In this document: one piece after another, positions 56,437 through 64,000 of the stretch
How positions within the stretch are numbered: the first letter of the stretch is position 1
Layout of the letters: the number at the start of each line of letters is the position of its first letter
NCBI RefSeq assembly: GCF_040719265.1
Contig: NZ_JBFDAH010000005.1
Span: forward strand, 124,001 to 188,000
Reading direction: 5' to 3'
DNA from: Aliikangiella maris
GTDB taxonomy: Bacteria; Pseudomonadota; Gammaproteobacteria; Enterobacterales; Kangiellaceae
DNA length: 64,000 nt
Notes under the pieces: generated by a model
What the model saw: only the letters and a program-made list of their open reading frames with translations
Databases searched by the model: none
What the model was told of the DNA's origin: nothing
Made by a program: the position numbers and the translations under genes

Positions 56437-57696
56437 ATGTCCCAGCGCAGTTTACAACAATGGCTTACCCACATTGAGAGTTTTCATCCAGAGGAAATAG
56501 AGCTGGGGCTTGAAAGAATTAATCTAGTTGCAGAAAAACTCGACGTTAAGCAACAACAGGCTAAAGTGATTATTGTTGGTGGCACTAATGGTAAAGGTAG
56601 TGTTGTCGCAGCATTAGAAGCACTTGCCAGAATTAATCATTTAGCGGTTGCTTGTTATACTTCGCCGCATTTAATCAGATTTAATGAGCGCATTAGAATC
56701 GACGGTGATGACGTCAGTGATGAACAATTAGTCACTGCATTTGAGAAAATTGAATTAGTTCGGCAATCGCTGAATGTCGCGCTAACTTTTTTTGAATTCA
56801 CCACACTTGCTGCATTGTGGATTGTTAAATTTCAGTATCCGCAAACAGCGTTACTGGTTTTAGAAGTCGGTCTTGGTGGTCGATTAGATGCAGTTAATTT
56901 GGTTTCTTCTAATGTATCGGTAATAACCACGGTTGCTAAAGATCATACTGCTTGGCTAGGAAGTACTTTATTTGAAATTGCGACCGAAAAAGCCGGAATT
57001 ATTAAACACAATTGCCAAGCGTTAATTGGTGATCAGCCAACCTTCGACTTGGTAAGGCAGGTGTGTCACATTAAAGAAAGCCAATATCAGCAGTTACAAC
57101 TTGTTTCTACGCCGAACGAACAAGAGCAGTTGCAGATTGATAATTCGCAATTCAATCCTTTTCAATTACTCGCGCAAAATGTTATGTTAGCTAAGCAGGC
57201 TTTTGAGTTGTTATTTGCCGATAAAAATAGCAGTCTTAGTGACTTTTTACCTAAAATAAAAATTCAAGGGCGTTTTCAAAGAATTTCTAATGGAATTACA
57301 ACTCTTGTCGACGTAGCACATAATCCACAGGCGGTAACCAGGCTACTGAGTCAATTGAATTTAAGCCGTCAATCAGGTGAACTACCGGCGGGCAGAATTT
57401 TCGCAATTTGTGGAATGATGGCTGACAAGGCTATCGCCGAAGTTTTGCAGGTCTTAGATCCTTTTATTCATCAATGGATTTTTTGTGATTTAAATTTACC
57501 AAGAGCTATTTCATCAAAAGATTTATATGCGCTTTACGTAAAGCACCATATGCAAGAGCGTGCTAATCGTGCCCAAAGTGTGGCCGAAGCCTATCAGATG
57601 GTTTTAACTCAGGCAGATAAAAACGATTTAGTTCTGGTATTTGGTTCATTCATTACTGTTGCAGATATGATAAAATATTTTAGCAAGGTTGAATAA
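56437..57696 (+). CDS. folC: Dihydrofolate synthase / folylpolyglutamate synthase
   Basis: 419 residues. P-loop VGGTNGKGSVVAALE, YTSPHLIRFNERIRIDG, EVGLGGRLDAVN, DHTAWLG and the C-terminal Mur-ligase part with DVAHNPQAV. It adds glutamate to dihydropteroate and to folates. It is first in the folC-dedD-cvpA-purF order known from enterics and other gammaproteobacteria. Confidence 0.96.
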   Translation: MSQRSLQQWLTHIESFHPEEIELGLERINLVAEKLDVKQQQAKVIIVGGTNGKGSVVAALEALARINHLAVACYTSPHLIRFNERIRIDGDDVSDEQLVTAFEKIELVRQSLNVALTFFEFTTLAALWIVKFQYPQTALLVLEVGLGGRLDAVNLVSSNVSVITTVAKDHTAWLGSTLFEIATEKAGIIKHNCQALIGDQPTFDLVRQVCHIKESQYQQLQLVSTPNEQEQLQIDNSQFNPFQLLAQNVMLAKQAFELLFADKNSSLSDFLPKIKIQGRFQRISNGITTLVDVAHNPQAVTRLLSQLNLSRQSGELPAGRIFAICGMMADKAIAEVLQVLDPFIHQWIFCDLNLPRAISSKDLYALYVKHHMQERANRAQSVAEAYQMVLTQADKNDLVLVFGSFITVADMIKYFSKVE

Positions 57697-57761
57697 AATC
57701 AGATTAAAAAAGCATTGTGGCCTGATTGAATGAAAGACACCAGAATGGTATTGAGGGTAAT

Positions 57762-58502
57762 GTGGAAAATAGTCTAAAACAACGAATTATTGGCGCTATA
57801 GTATTAATTGCCTTGGCCGTCATTTTTTTACCGTCCATTCTGAAAGAAAAAGAAAAGCAGGCGCCATTCCAGTCTCAAATTCCACCGAAGCCCGTAAAAA
57901 TTGTTGAATATCAATTGACTGAACAAGCTAAACAGCAAAATCTGCAAGTAAAACAGCAACTTGATAGTTTAGTTAATCGAGAGGGACAAATTGCTAAACT
58001 TAAGCAAGAAGAGTTAGCTTCTGGTGATGATGGTACTTTATTGTCGACAGAACAAACCGCAACCTCGACCTCAACAAGTGAGCCACAAACAGAAAGCATC
58101 GGGGAGTCTAGGAAAAAGCCCATTTCTGACTCATCAGCTGATACCAACACAAGCCTGGCAGAAAAGATTCCAGCGACTACCGCGAATTTAAATTCAGCTT
58201 CAAGTAAACCGACTAGTCAGCAAAGTGCGCCTAAATCCAATAATTTTCAGCAATCTGGTTGGGTAATTCAGGTTGCAAGCTTTACCAGTGAGACAAACGC
58301 CAAGAATTTGGTGACAAAATTAAAAGCAGCAGAATTTAAAGCTTATCGACGAGTTTTTACCAATGCACAAGGAAAGTCTGTATATCGTGTATATACAGGC
58401 CCTTATGCTGAACAGGAACAAGCTAGCGGGCACTTGAAAACAATTGAAAAAATTACTCGAACAAAAGGATTAGTCAAAAGTTATGATCCACTAAAGCATT
58501 AG
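57762..58502 (+). CDS. dedD: DedD-like SPOR-domain cell-division protein
   Basis: About 246 residues from the GTG at 57762, with GAGGG just upstream; the frame runs back to a TTG at 57726. Short cytoplasmic tail with LKQRIIGAIVLIALAVIFLP as the membrane segment, a long Ser/Thr/Gln-rich periplasmic linker, and a C-terminal SPOR domain (about 170-246: WVIQVASFTSETNAKNLV to VYRVYTGPY). SPOR domains bind denuded peptidoglycan at the septum. Length and position match DedD. Confidence 0.92.
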   Translation: MENSLKQRIIGAIVLIALAVIFLPSILKEKEKQAPFQSQIPPKPVKIVEYQLTEQAKQQNLQVKQQLDSLVNREGQIAKLKQEELASGDDGTLLSTEQTATSTSTSEPQTESIGESRKKPISDSSADTNTSLAEKIPATTANLNSASSKPTSQQSAPKSNNFQQSGWVIQVASFTSETNAKNLVTKLKAAEFKAYRRVFTNAQGKSVYRVYTGPYAEQEQASGHLKTIEKITRTKGLVKSYDPLKH

Positions 58503-58593
58503 CGCGCCAAATTCACCCGATTTTTACATCGAGACTATTATGGCTGTCATATTTTTGTTAAAATCCACACAATTATTGAGGTGAGAGTATTCT

Positions 58594-59106
58594 ATGCAGT
58601 GGGTTGACTGGGCAATCCTGATTATTATATGTATTTCCGCAGGTGTAAGTTTACTGCGAGGATTTGTCAGAGAAGCGCTCTCTTTAGCGGGTTGGATAGT
58701 GGCATTTTTTATAGCTAAAGGCTTTTATCAAGATGTCGCTTTATTACTCGAAGATCAAATTGATACACCAAGCCTTCGTTATGGTGTTGCCTGGGCAGCT
58801 TTATTTTTTATTACTCTGACCGTTACCGGATTGATTAATTATATCATCGGCAAATTGGTGGAAAAAGCTGGACTAAGTGGTATGGACCGTATTATGGGTA
58901 TGGCATTTGGCGCACTACGTGGTATTTTAGTCGTTTCAGTTGCCGTCATTACCTTAAATGCCTTTACTTTGGTCCAGCAAGATCCTTGGTGGAAAAAATC
59001 TCGTTTAATTCCTCATGTTGAAATGATTGGTAATTGGTTCTACGATCATTTTAAAGACTCAATTCCAGATGTTAATCGAAAACTGACATCTGAACAGAAT
59101 TCCTGA
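58594..59106 (+). CDS. cvpA: CvpA family membrane protein
   Basis: 170 residues, ribosome site GAGGTG. Four membrane segments, beginning MQWVDWAILIIICISAGVSL, with LRGFVREALSLAGW and GMDRIMGMAFGALRGILVV, which are conserved in CvpA. It is needed for colicin V secretion in E. coli and lies directly before purF here as there. Confidence 0.94.
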   Translation: MQWVDWAILIIICISAGVSLLRGFVREALSLAGWIVAFFIAKGFYQDVALLLEDQIDTPSLRYGVAWAALFFITLTVTGLINYIIGKLVEKAGLSGMDRIMGMAFGALRGILVVSVAVITLNAFTLVQQDPWWKKSRLIPHVEMIGNWFYDHFKDSIPDVNRKLTSEQNS

Positions 59107-59130
59107 CTTTTAACAAAGGCTATTTGAAAT

Positions 59131-60681
59131 ATGTGTGGTATTGTCGGTATCTATGGAACTACTCCTGTTAATCAAGGATTGTATGATGCGTTAACCGTGC
59201 TACAACACCGAGGCCAGGATGCCGCAGGTATCGTAACACTCAAAGACGGAAAAATGTTTTTACGCAAAGCCAATGGCTTGGTCAAAGATGTTTTTCATAC
59301 ACGTCATATGCGTCGTCTACAGGGAAATATTGGTGTTGGACATGTTCGTTATCCCACCGCAGGTTGTGCTAGCTCAGCAGAGGCGCAGCCGCTTTATGTT
59401 AATTCTCCTTATGGAATTGTATTAGCGCATAATGGAAATTTAACCAATCAGGATGATCTGAAAAAAGCACTCTATGAAACCGATAAGCGACATATTAATA
59501 CCAGTTCTGATTCGGAAGTTTTATTAAATATATTTGCTCACGAATTGCAAAATTGCGCCGATGAACCTCTTTCGCCTGAAGCTATTTTTACCGCAGTTAC
59601 TAACGTTTATAAACGTTGTCGTGGCGGTTATGTTGCGGTTGCCATGATTAATGATCACGGCATGATTTGTTTTAGAGATCCACACGGAATTCGCCCGGTT
59701 GTTTTTGGTAAGCGAGAAATTAATGGTAAAACTGAATACATGTTCGCCTCGGAAAGTGTCGCATTAGATGCGCTTGAGTTTCAACTCGTGCGTGATGTTT
59801 TGCCCGGCGAAGTGATTTATATTGATGCTCAAGGTGAATTACACACCAAGCGCTGTGTTACAGTTGATAATCCAGCCCCCTGTATTTTTGAATATGTCTA
59901 TCTTGCGCGACCGGATTCGTTGATGGATGATATTTCTGTCTATCGTGCAAGGCTGCGAATGGGGGAAAAATTGGCTGATAAGATATTGCGCATTTGGCCT
60001 GATCACGATATCGATGTTGTTATTCCAATTCCAGATACATCGACCACCAGTGCAATGGAACTTGCTTTAAAACTTAATGTGAAACTACGCCATGGCTTTG
60101 TTAAAAATCGTTATATCGGTCGTACATTTATTATGCCTGGACAACAAATGCGTAAGAAATCGGTGAAACAAAAGCTTAATGCAATCGATCTTGAATTTAA
60201 GGACAAAAATGTTTTGTTGGTGGATGATTCTGTAGTGAGAGGCACTACCAGCCAACAAATTGTTGATATGGCACGTGAAGCAGGGGCGAAAAAGGTTTAT
60301 TTTGCGTCGGCTGCACCTGCGGTGCGCTTTCCTAATGTATATGGTATTGATATGCCATCTGCACATGAACTTATTGCACATGGGCGGACGGATAAAGAAG
60401 TTGAAAAGTTAATCGGAGCCGATCGTTTAATTTATCAGGATTTGGATGATTTAGTTGAAACCTGCCGAGAGGGTAACCCACAAATTACTCAGTTTGATAC
60501 TTCGGTATTTGATGGTAATTATATTACTGGTGATATTGATGAGGATTATTTACAAGCACTGGATAACAAACGCAATGATTTGGCGAAAAGTGCTAAGGTT
60601 ATTGATGTCAATGAAGATGAAGACGAATCTGAACCGGCTGATGATATGATTATGGAATTACATAATGTTGGCGGGGCGTAG
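59131..60681 (+). CDS. purF: Amidophosphoribosyltransferase
   Basis: 516 residues. The N-terminal nucleophile Cys2 (MCGIVGIYG) heads the glutamine amidotransferase domain, with LQHRGQDAAGI and GHVRYPTAG. The phosphoribosyltransferase part has the PRPP loop VLLVDDSVVRGTTS and the IPDTSTTSAMELA region. It makes 5-phosphoribosylamine, the first committed step of purine synthesis. The acyltransferase gene starts immediately after the stop. Confidence 0.97.
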   Translation: MCGIVGIYGTTPVNQGLYDALTVLQHRGQDAAGIVTLKDGKMFLRKANGLVKDVFHTRHMRRLQGNIGVGHVRYPTAGCASSAEAQPLYVNSPYGIVLAHNGNLTNQDDLKKALYETDKRHINTSSDSEVLLNIFAHELQNCADEPLSPEAIFTAVTNVYKRCRGGYVAVAMINDHGMICFRDPHGIRPVVFGKREINGKTEYMFASESVALDALEFQLVRDVLPGEVIYIDAQGELHTKRCVTVDNPAPCIFEYVYLARPDSLMDDISVYRARLRMGEKLADKILRIWPDHDIDVVIPIPDTSTTSAMELALKLNVKLRHGFVKNRYIGRTFIMPGQQMRKKSVKQKLNAIDLEFKDKNVLLVDDSVVRGTTSQQIVDMAREAGAKKVYFASAAPAVRFPNVYGIDMPSAHELIAHGRTDKEVEKLIGADRLIYQDLDDLVETCREGNPQITQFDTSVFDGNYITGDIDEDYLQALDNKRNDLAKSAKVIDVNEDEDESEPADDMIMELHNVGGA

Positions 60682-61269
60682 GTGCTTGCCAGGTTTGCAA
60701 AATGGATTTTAAATATTCGAGGCTGGCAAATCGTTGGTCAGCCTCCACAAGTTAATCATTACGTGATTATTGGTGCTCCCCATACCTCAAACTGGGATTT
60801 TTACTACTTTATTTTACTCAAATTTTATTTTCGTCTTAAAGTTAGCTTTTTTGGTAAACGCTCAATTTTCTTTTGGCCACTGGGTCCCCTGTTAGTAAGG
60901 TTAGGTGGGATACCAGTTGACCGTTCTAAAAGCCATAATTTAGTTGATGCTATCGTCAGTGAGTTTCAAAATAGTCAGCAATTGATCGTTGCTATAGCGC
61001 CAGAAGGGACGCGTGCCTATCGTGAGTATTGGAAGTCAGGGTTTTATCATATTGCGGTGCAAGCAGATGTGCCGGTTCAAATTTGTTTTATCGATAGTGC
61101 TAGGCAAGAAGTTGGATTTGGGCCGCTGATTCAATTATCAGGGAATATTGAGCAGGACTTAACAAAATTTAAAGCATTTTATCAAGACAAAAAAGGCATT
61201 AACCCTGCCTTTTTTGGTAAAATAGTATTCAAATCTGAAACTAATGAATTTCAAAGTCCTTGTGATTGA
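60682..61269 (+). CDS. Lysophospholipid/1-acyl-glycerol-3-phosphate acyltransferase family protein
   Basis: 195 residues from a GTG adjoining the purF stop. Acyltransferase motif HTSNWD (HxxxxD, about residue 34), glycerol-phosphate motif with IPVDRSKS, and APEGTRAYREYWKSG. It is a small member of the PlsC-like family. Membrane association is likely through FYYFILLKFYF and the amphipathic N-terminus. Its acceptor is unknown; placement after purF suggests co-transcription by chance of position rather than shared function. Confidence 0.85.
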   Translation: MLARFAKWILNIRGWQIVGQPPQVNHYVIIGAPHTSNWDFYYFILLKFYFRLKVSFFGKRSIFFWPLGPLLVRLGGIPVDRSKSHNLVDAIVSEFQNSQQLIVAIAPEGTRAYREYWKSGFYHIAVQADVPVQICFIDSARQEVGFGPLIQLSGNIEQDLTKFKAFYQDKKGINPAFFGKIVFKSETNEFQSPCD

Positions 61270-61327
61270 CTTCACTTAGTTATTAACAGAATCATTCTAA
61301 AATACCGAAAATGTCAGGAATAGAGTT

Positions 61328-64000
61328 TTGCGTGTGGGTCTATATACAATAATCAGCATTATGCTATCCCTTTTATGCATCCTGTTTACGGGTAAAGTAC
61401 ATTCTAATGTACTCGATCACCGTTATGAAAAGGCTTATAAAGTACAGCATTTATCAATTGAGGATGGACTTTCACAAAGTGTTGTATGGGATACAATTCA
61501 AGATCAACAGGGTCACATATGGATTGCAACGGAAGATGGATTGAATCGTTTTAATGGTTACGACTTTACCATATTTGATAATCAGCAATTGAATAAACAA
61601 TCTCTACACGAAAATCATATTTATAAGATTGTAGAGTTAGCAGGGCAAGGGCTTTGGCTTGGTACAAATAAAGGATTAAGCTTTTTTAATTTTCATGATG
61701 AGACATTTACAAGTTATCAACATATTCATGAAAATCTAAATATCCCTGTTATCTCTCTAAAATTAATGACTTCTGGTGATTTGGCAATTGGAACGGAAAA
61801 TGGTTTATACATTTATAGCGCTGTTCGTAATTCTGCTGGACGTTTTGAAGGTTCAGTAAAAAAAATATTGGACGGAGTAGTTAATGGTATTGAACTCTAT
61901 AAAGATTTAATGTGGGTTGCTACAAAAGAATGTGTGTATTCTTACGATGAGAAAAGCAACAAATTACAAGATATTTGTGACGAAGAATTTCTTCAGTATA
62001 TAGATAATGAAAGGATCACAACATTGGAAGTTAAGTTTGATAATATTTGGATAGGCACGATTTCAGGACTTATTCGCTACGATATTACTAAAGATAACTT
62101 CGAAAAGTACACTCACCAAAAAGATAATCCGAACTCTTTAACTGCTGATTGGGTTCAGACAATGGATTTTGATTCAAATGGAAATCTTTGGATCGGAACA
62201 ATTGACGGTTTAACGGTATATAATTTCTATGATGATACTTTCTTTCAATATAAAAGAAAGACTTTCAATATCGAAGGATTGGTTTCCAACGATATTTTGA
62301 GTTTATTTGTTGATAATAATAATTTAATCTGGCTCGGCACATATGGTTCAGGTTTAGACATTTTTAACACAGAAGAAACCTTGTTTAAGCGCCTGATAAG
62401 CAAGTCTGACGTAGCTACCTATAATATTTCTAATTCAATATTTTCAATGGTTAAAGATCAGGAAGATTTTCTTTGGTTAACGACATATGGTGGGAATATT
62501 ATCAAATTGGACATGATGACGGGTAATATTTCGCGCCCAGTAATTGATATATTGGGAGAATCATATGCCGACACTGATTTTAGTCAAGCATTAAATATTG
62601 ATACGCAAAATCGACTATGGATAGGAACAAATAAAGGAATTAATATTATTGATTTAAATACTGAATCAGAAGTTTCTCTTAAGTTGTATAGAAATGAAAT
62701 ACCAGTTGATTTCAGAGATATGGTGGAGACTATTTATTTTGATCACAGTAATCAGTTATGGATCGGCACTATGGAGGGAGGGGCTTTTCAATTAACACCA
62801 ATTATTTCCTTACAGAATGAGTTGTCTTATGAGATTAAAAATTTAAATCCTGAACTTCCATACATTTATCGAGATTTACCATTACAAATAAAGTCAATCT
62901 TAGAAACGCGAGATGGTAATCTTTGGTTCGGTTCCTTGAATGGACTATTAATGTATTCTAAAGCACAAGAAAAATGGTTTCATTTTGAAAATCAACCGAA
63001 TAATCCACAATCAATATCTAATAGTGAAATTTTAACCATATTTGAAGATAGCCGCGGTATATTATGGGTAGGTACATCAAATGGACTGAACAAAGTTAAT
63101 CGTGATAATGAAGAGGAAATTTATTTTGATAGAATCACCAAAGAAGATGGCCTGCCAAACAATGTTATCTATAGCATTCTCGAAGATGAAGCGAAACAAT
63201 TGTGGTTATCGACAAATCTGGGGATAGTCAAATTTTCAAGCTTTACTGAAACCATGAAGTCTTTTAGAGCTAATGATGGGCTTTCAAGTGATGAGTTTAA
63301 TCTTTTCAGTAGTTATATTGATGAATATGGTATTTTATATTTTGGAAGTATTAATGGTGTAACCGTTATTGATCCAACAGTAAAAAGAAAGAGTGCTCAA
63401 GGACGAAAACTTATGTTAACGAATGTTGTTGTTGGCAATAATAATATTAATGTTTATCCCTTAAATGAATCTGATTTGCCTGAGTTGATCAAGACGCAAG
63501 ATGACGCAGTCATAAAAATTTCGGTGGCAAACCTTTATTACCGAAGTCTGAATTTACCACAATATCGCTATCGTGTGCTTGGTCTTGACGATAATTGGAT
63601 ATATTTAAATAAGGATCGAACAATTACTTTTGCGGGCTTGCAAGAAGGTGAATACTTTATTGATGTTCAATCACGTGTTGGTGACTCTCCGTGGAGCGAA
63701 GCGTCTTTGAGAATAAAGTTAAATGTTCACTTTGACTTCTTTTATAGTAGAAGTTTTGTTTATCTGGTTTTATTACTAATAATGTGCATATTTTTAACCG
63801 CGATTTATTGGGTTAGAAAATATTATGAAAATAAAATTCACCGATACCAGGGGCTTGTTAAGGTGGAAGGTATACGTCTAAAAGAGGCTAAAAAACAAAA
63901 CTCGGCATTGAAAGTTGAGTTAGAAAATAAATTAGATGAAATTGGCTTAATGAGTGCCCAGATTTCTGATACTGCGCTGAAATTGCAAAGCCATCAGTTT
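61328..64000 (+). CDS. Ligand-sensing two-component-type protein: beta-propeller, Y_Y_Y domain, membrane anchor (3' end outside window)
   Basis: I chose the TTG at 61328, with AGGA at 61316-61319, because it includes the whole signal peptide (LYTIISIMLSLLCILFTG). The frame is open to the right edge, 891 residues. At least a dozen propeller motifs of the WIGT type are visible (for example HIWIATEDGLNRFNGYDF, NLWIGTIDGLTVYN, ILWVGTSNGLNKVN), in two Reg_prop blade sets. A Y_Y_Y domain follows (NLYYRSLNLPQYRYRVLGLD), then a transmembrane helix near 63740-63800 and a coiled coil (RKYYENKIHRYQGLVKVEGI). The output domain, which might be a histidine kinase, GGDEF or regulator, lies beyond the edge. 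It probably senses a polysaccharide or another extracellular ligand. Confidence 0.9.
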   Translation, partial: MRVGLYTIISIMLSLLCILFTGKVHSNVLDHRYEKAYKVQHLSIEDGLSQSVVWDTIQDQQGHIWIATEDGLNRFNGYDFTIFDNQQLNKQSLHENHIYKIVELAGQGLWLGTNKGLSFFNFHDETFTSYQHIHENLNIPVISLKLMTSGDLAIGTENGLYIYSAVRNSAGRFEGSVKKILDGVVNGIELYKDLMWVATKECVYSYDEKSNKLQDICDEEFLQYIDNERITTLEVKFDNIWIGTISGLIRYDITKDNFEKYTHQKDNPNSLTADWVQTMDFDSNGNLWIGTIDGLTVYNFYDDTFFQYKRKTFNIEGLVSNDILSLFVDNNNLIWLGTYGSGLDIFNTEETLFKRLISKSDVATYNISNSIFSMVKDQEDFLWLTTYGGNIIKLDMMTGNISRPVIDILGESYADTDFSQALNIDTQNRLWIGTNKGINIIDLNTESEVSLKLYRNEIPVDFRDMVETIYFDHSNQLWIGTMEGGAFQLTPIISLQNELSYEIKNLNPELPYIYRDLPLQIKSILETRDGNLWFGSLNGLLMYSKAQEKWFHFENQPNNPQSISNSEILTIFEDSRGILWVGTSNGLNKVNRDNEEEIYFDRITKEDGLPNNVIYSILEDEAKQLWLSTNLGIVKFSSFTETMKSFRANDGLSSDEFNLFSSYIDEYGILYFGSINGVTVIDPTVKRKSAQGRKLMLTNVVVGNNNINVYPLNESDLPELIKTQDDAVIKISVANLYYRSLNLPQYRYRVLGLDDNWIYLNKDRTITFAGLQEGEYFIDVQSRVGDSPWSEASLRIKLNVHFDFFYSRSFVYLVLLLIMCIFLTAIYWVRKYYENKIHRYQGLVKVEGIRLKEAKKQNSALKVELENKLDEIGLMSAQISDTALKLQSHQF

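Noticed and set aside
1..64000. tRNA, rRNA or CRISPR features
   Set aside because: I saw no cloverleaf-like or regularly spaced repeat arrays when reading the gaps; a covariance-model scan would settle it.

Overview
The window looks like a chromosomal segment of a low-G+C, Gram-negative gammaproteobacterium. The evidence is the gammaproteobacterial gene orders folC-dedD-cvpA-purF and yoaA-tsaB, together with polB, yceH, acnB, a periplasmic-type KatG, a TonB-dependent receptor and several outer-membrane proteins. A marine lineage such as the Kangiellaceae/Oceanospirillales is a guess from overall character, not something the sequence proves.

Positions 1-24,600 are one plus-strand biosynthetic locus, cut by the left window edge. 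Three megasynthase genes form a hybrid line: [KS without AT]-ACP-C-A-T-E, then C-A-T, then KS-AT-degenerate KR-ACP-terminal condensation-like domain. They are followed by two FtsX/MacB-type permeases, a short-chain dehydrogenase, a LolD/MacB-type ATPase, a LolA-like periplasmic protein, an outer-membrane beta-barrel and a type II thioesterase. No thioesterase domain ends the line, so the terminal condensation-like domain may release the product. The transport genes look like a dedicated Lol-like route that could carry a lipidated or hydrophobic product from the inner membrane to the outer membrane. This is the most interesting system in the window. A headless CZB-domain remnant sits just past the terminator.

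Positions 25,000-32,800 are an accessory region: a small membrane protein, katG with a signal peptide, a perfect CRP-type palindrome, and a broken rhs gene. The rhs gene lies in three pieces separated by an ada/PEP-mutase-family/IS21 block and by an IS256 transposase fragment. Each boundary carries a single ambiguous base. Removing the two intervening blocks restores one reading frame, so these are either insertions or scaffolding errors.

Positions 32,900-61,270 are mostly housekeeping: lon, a small conserved gene with yoaA, tsaB, a DHH phosphoesterase, yceH-polB, an SDR, a large TonB-dependent receptor, ppc, acnB, folC-dedD-cvpA-purF and an acyltransferase. Several small secreted-looking or low-complexity hypothetical genes and AT-rich gaps lie between them. 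From 61,328 to the right edge runs an incomplete two-component-type sensor with a propeller, a Y_Y_Y domain and a membrane segment. I saw no tRNA, rRNA or CRISPR array.
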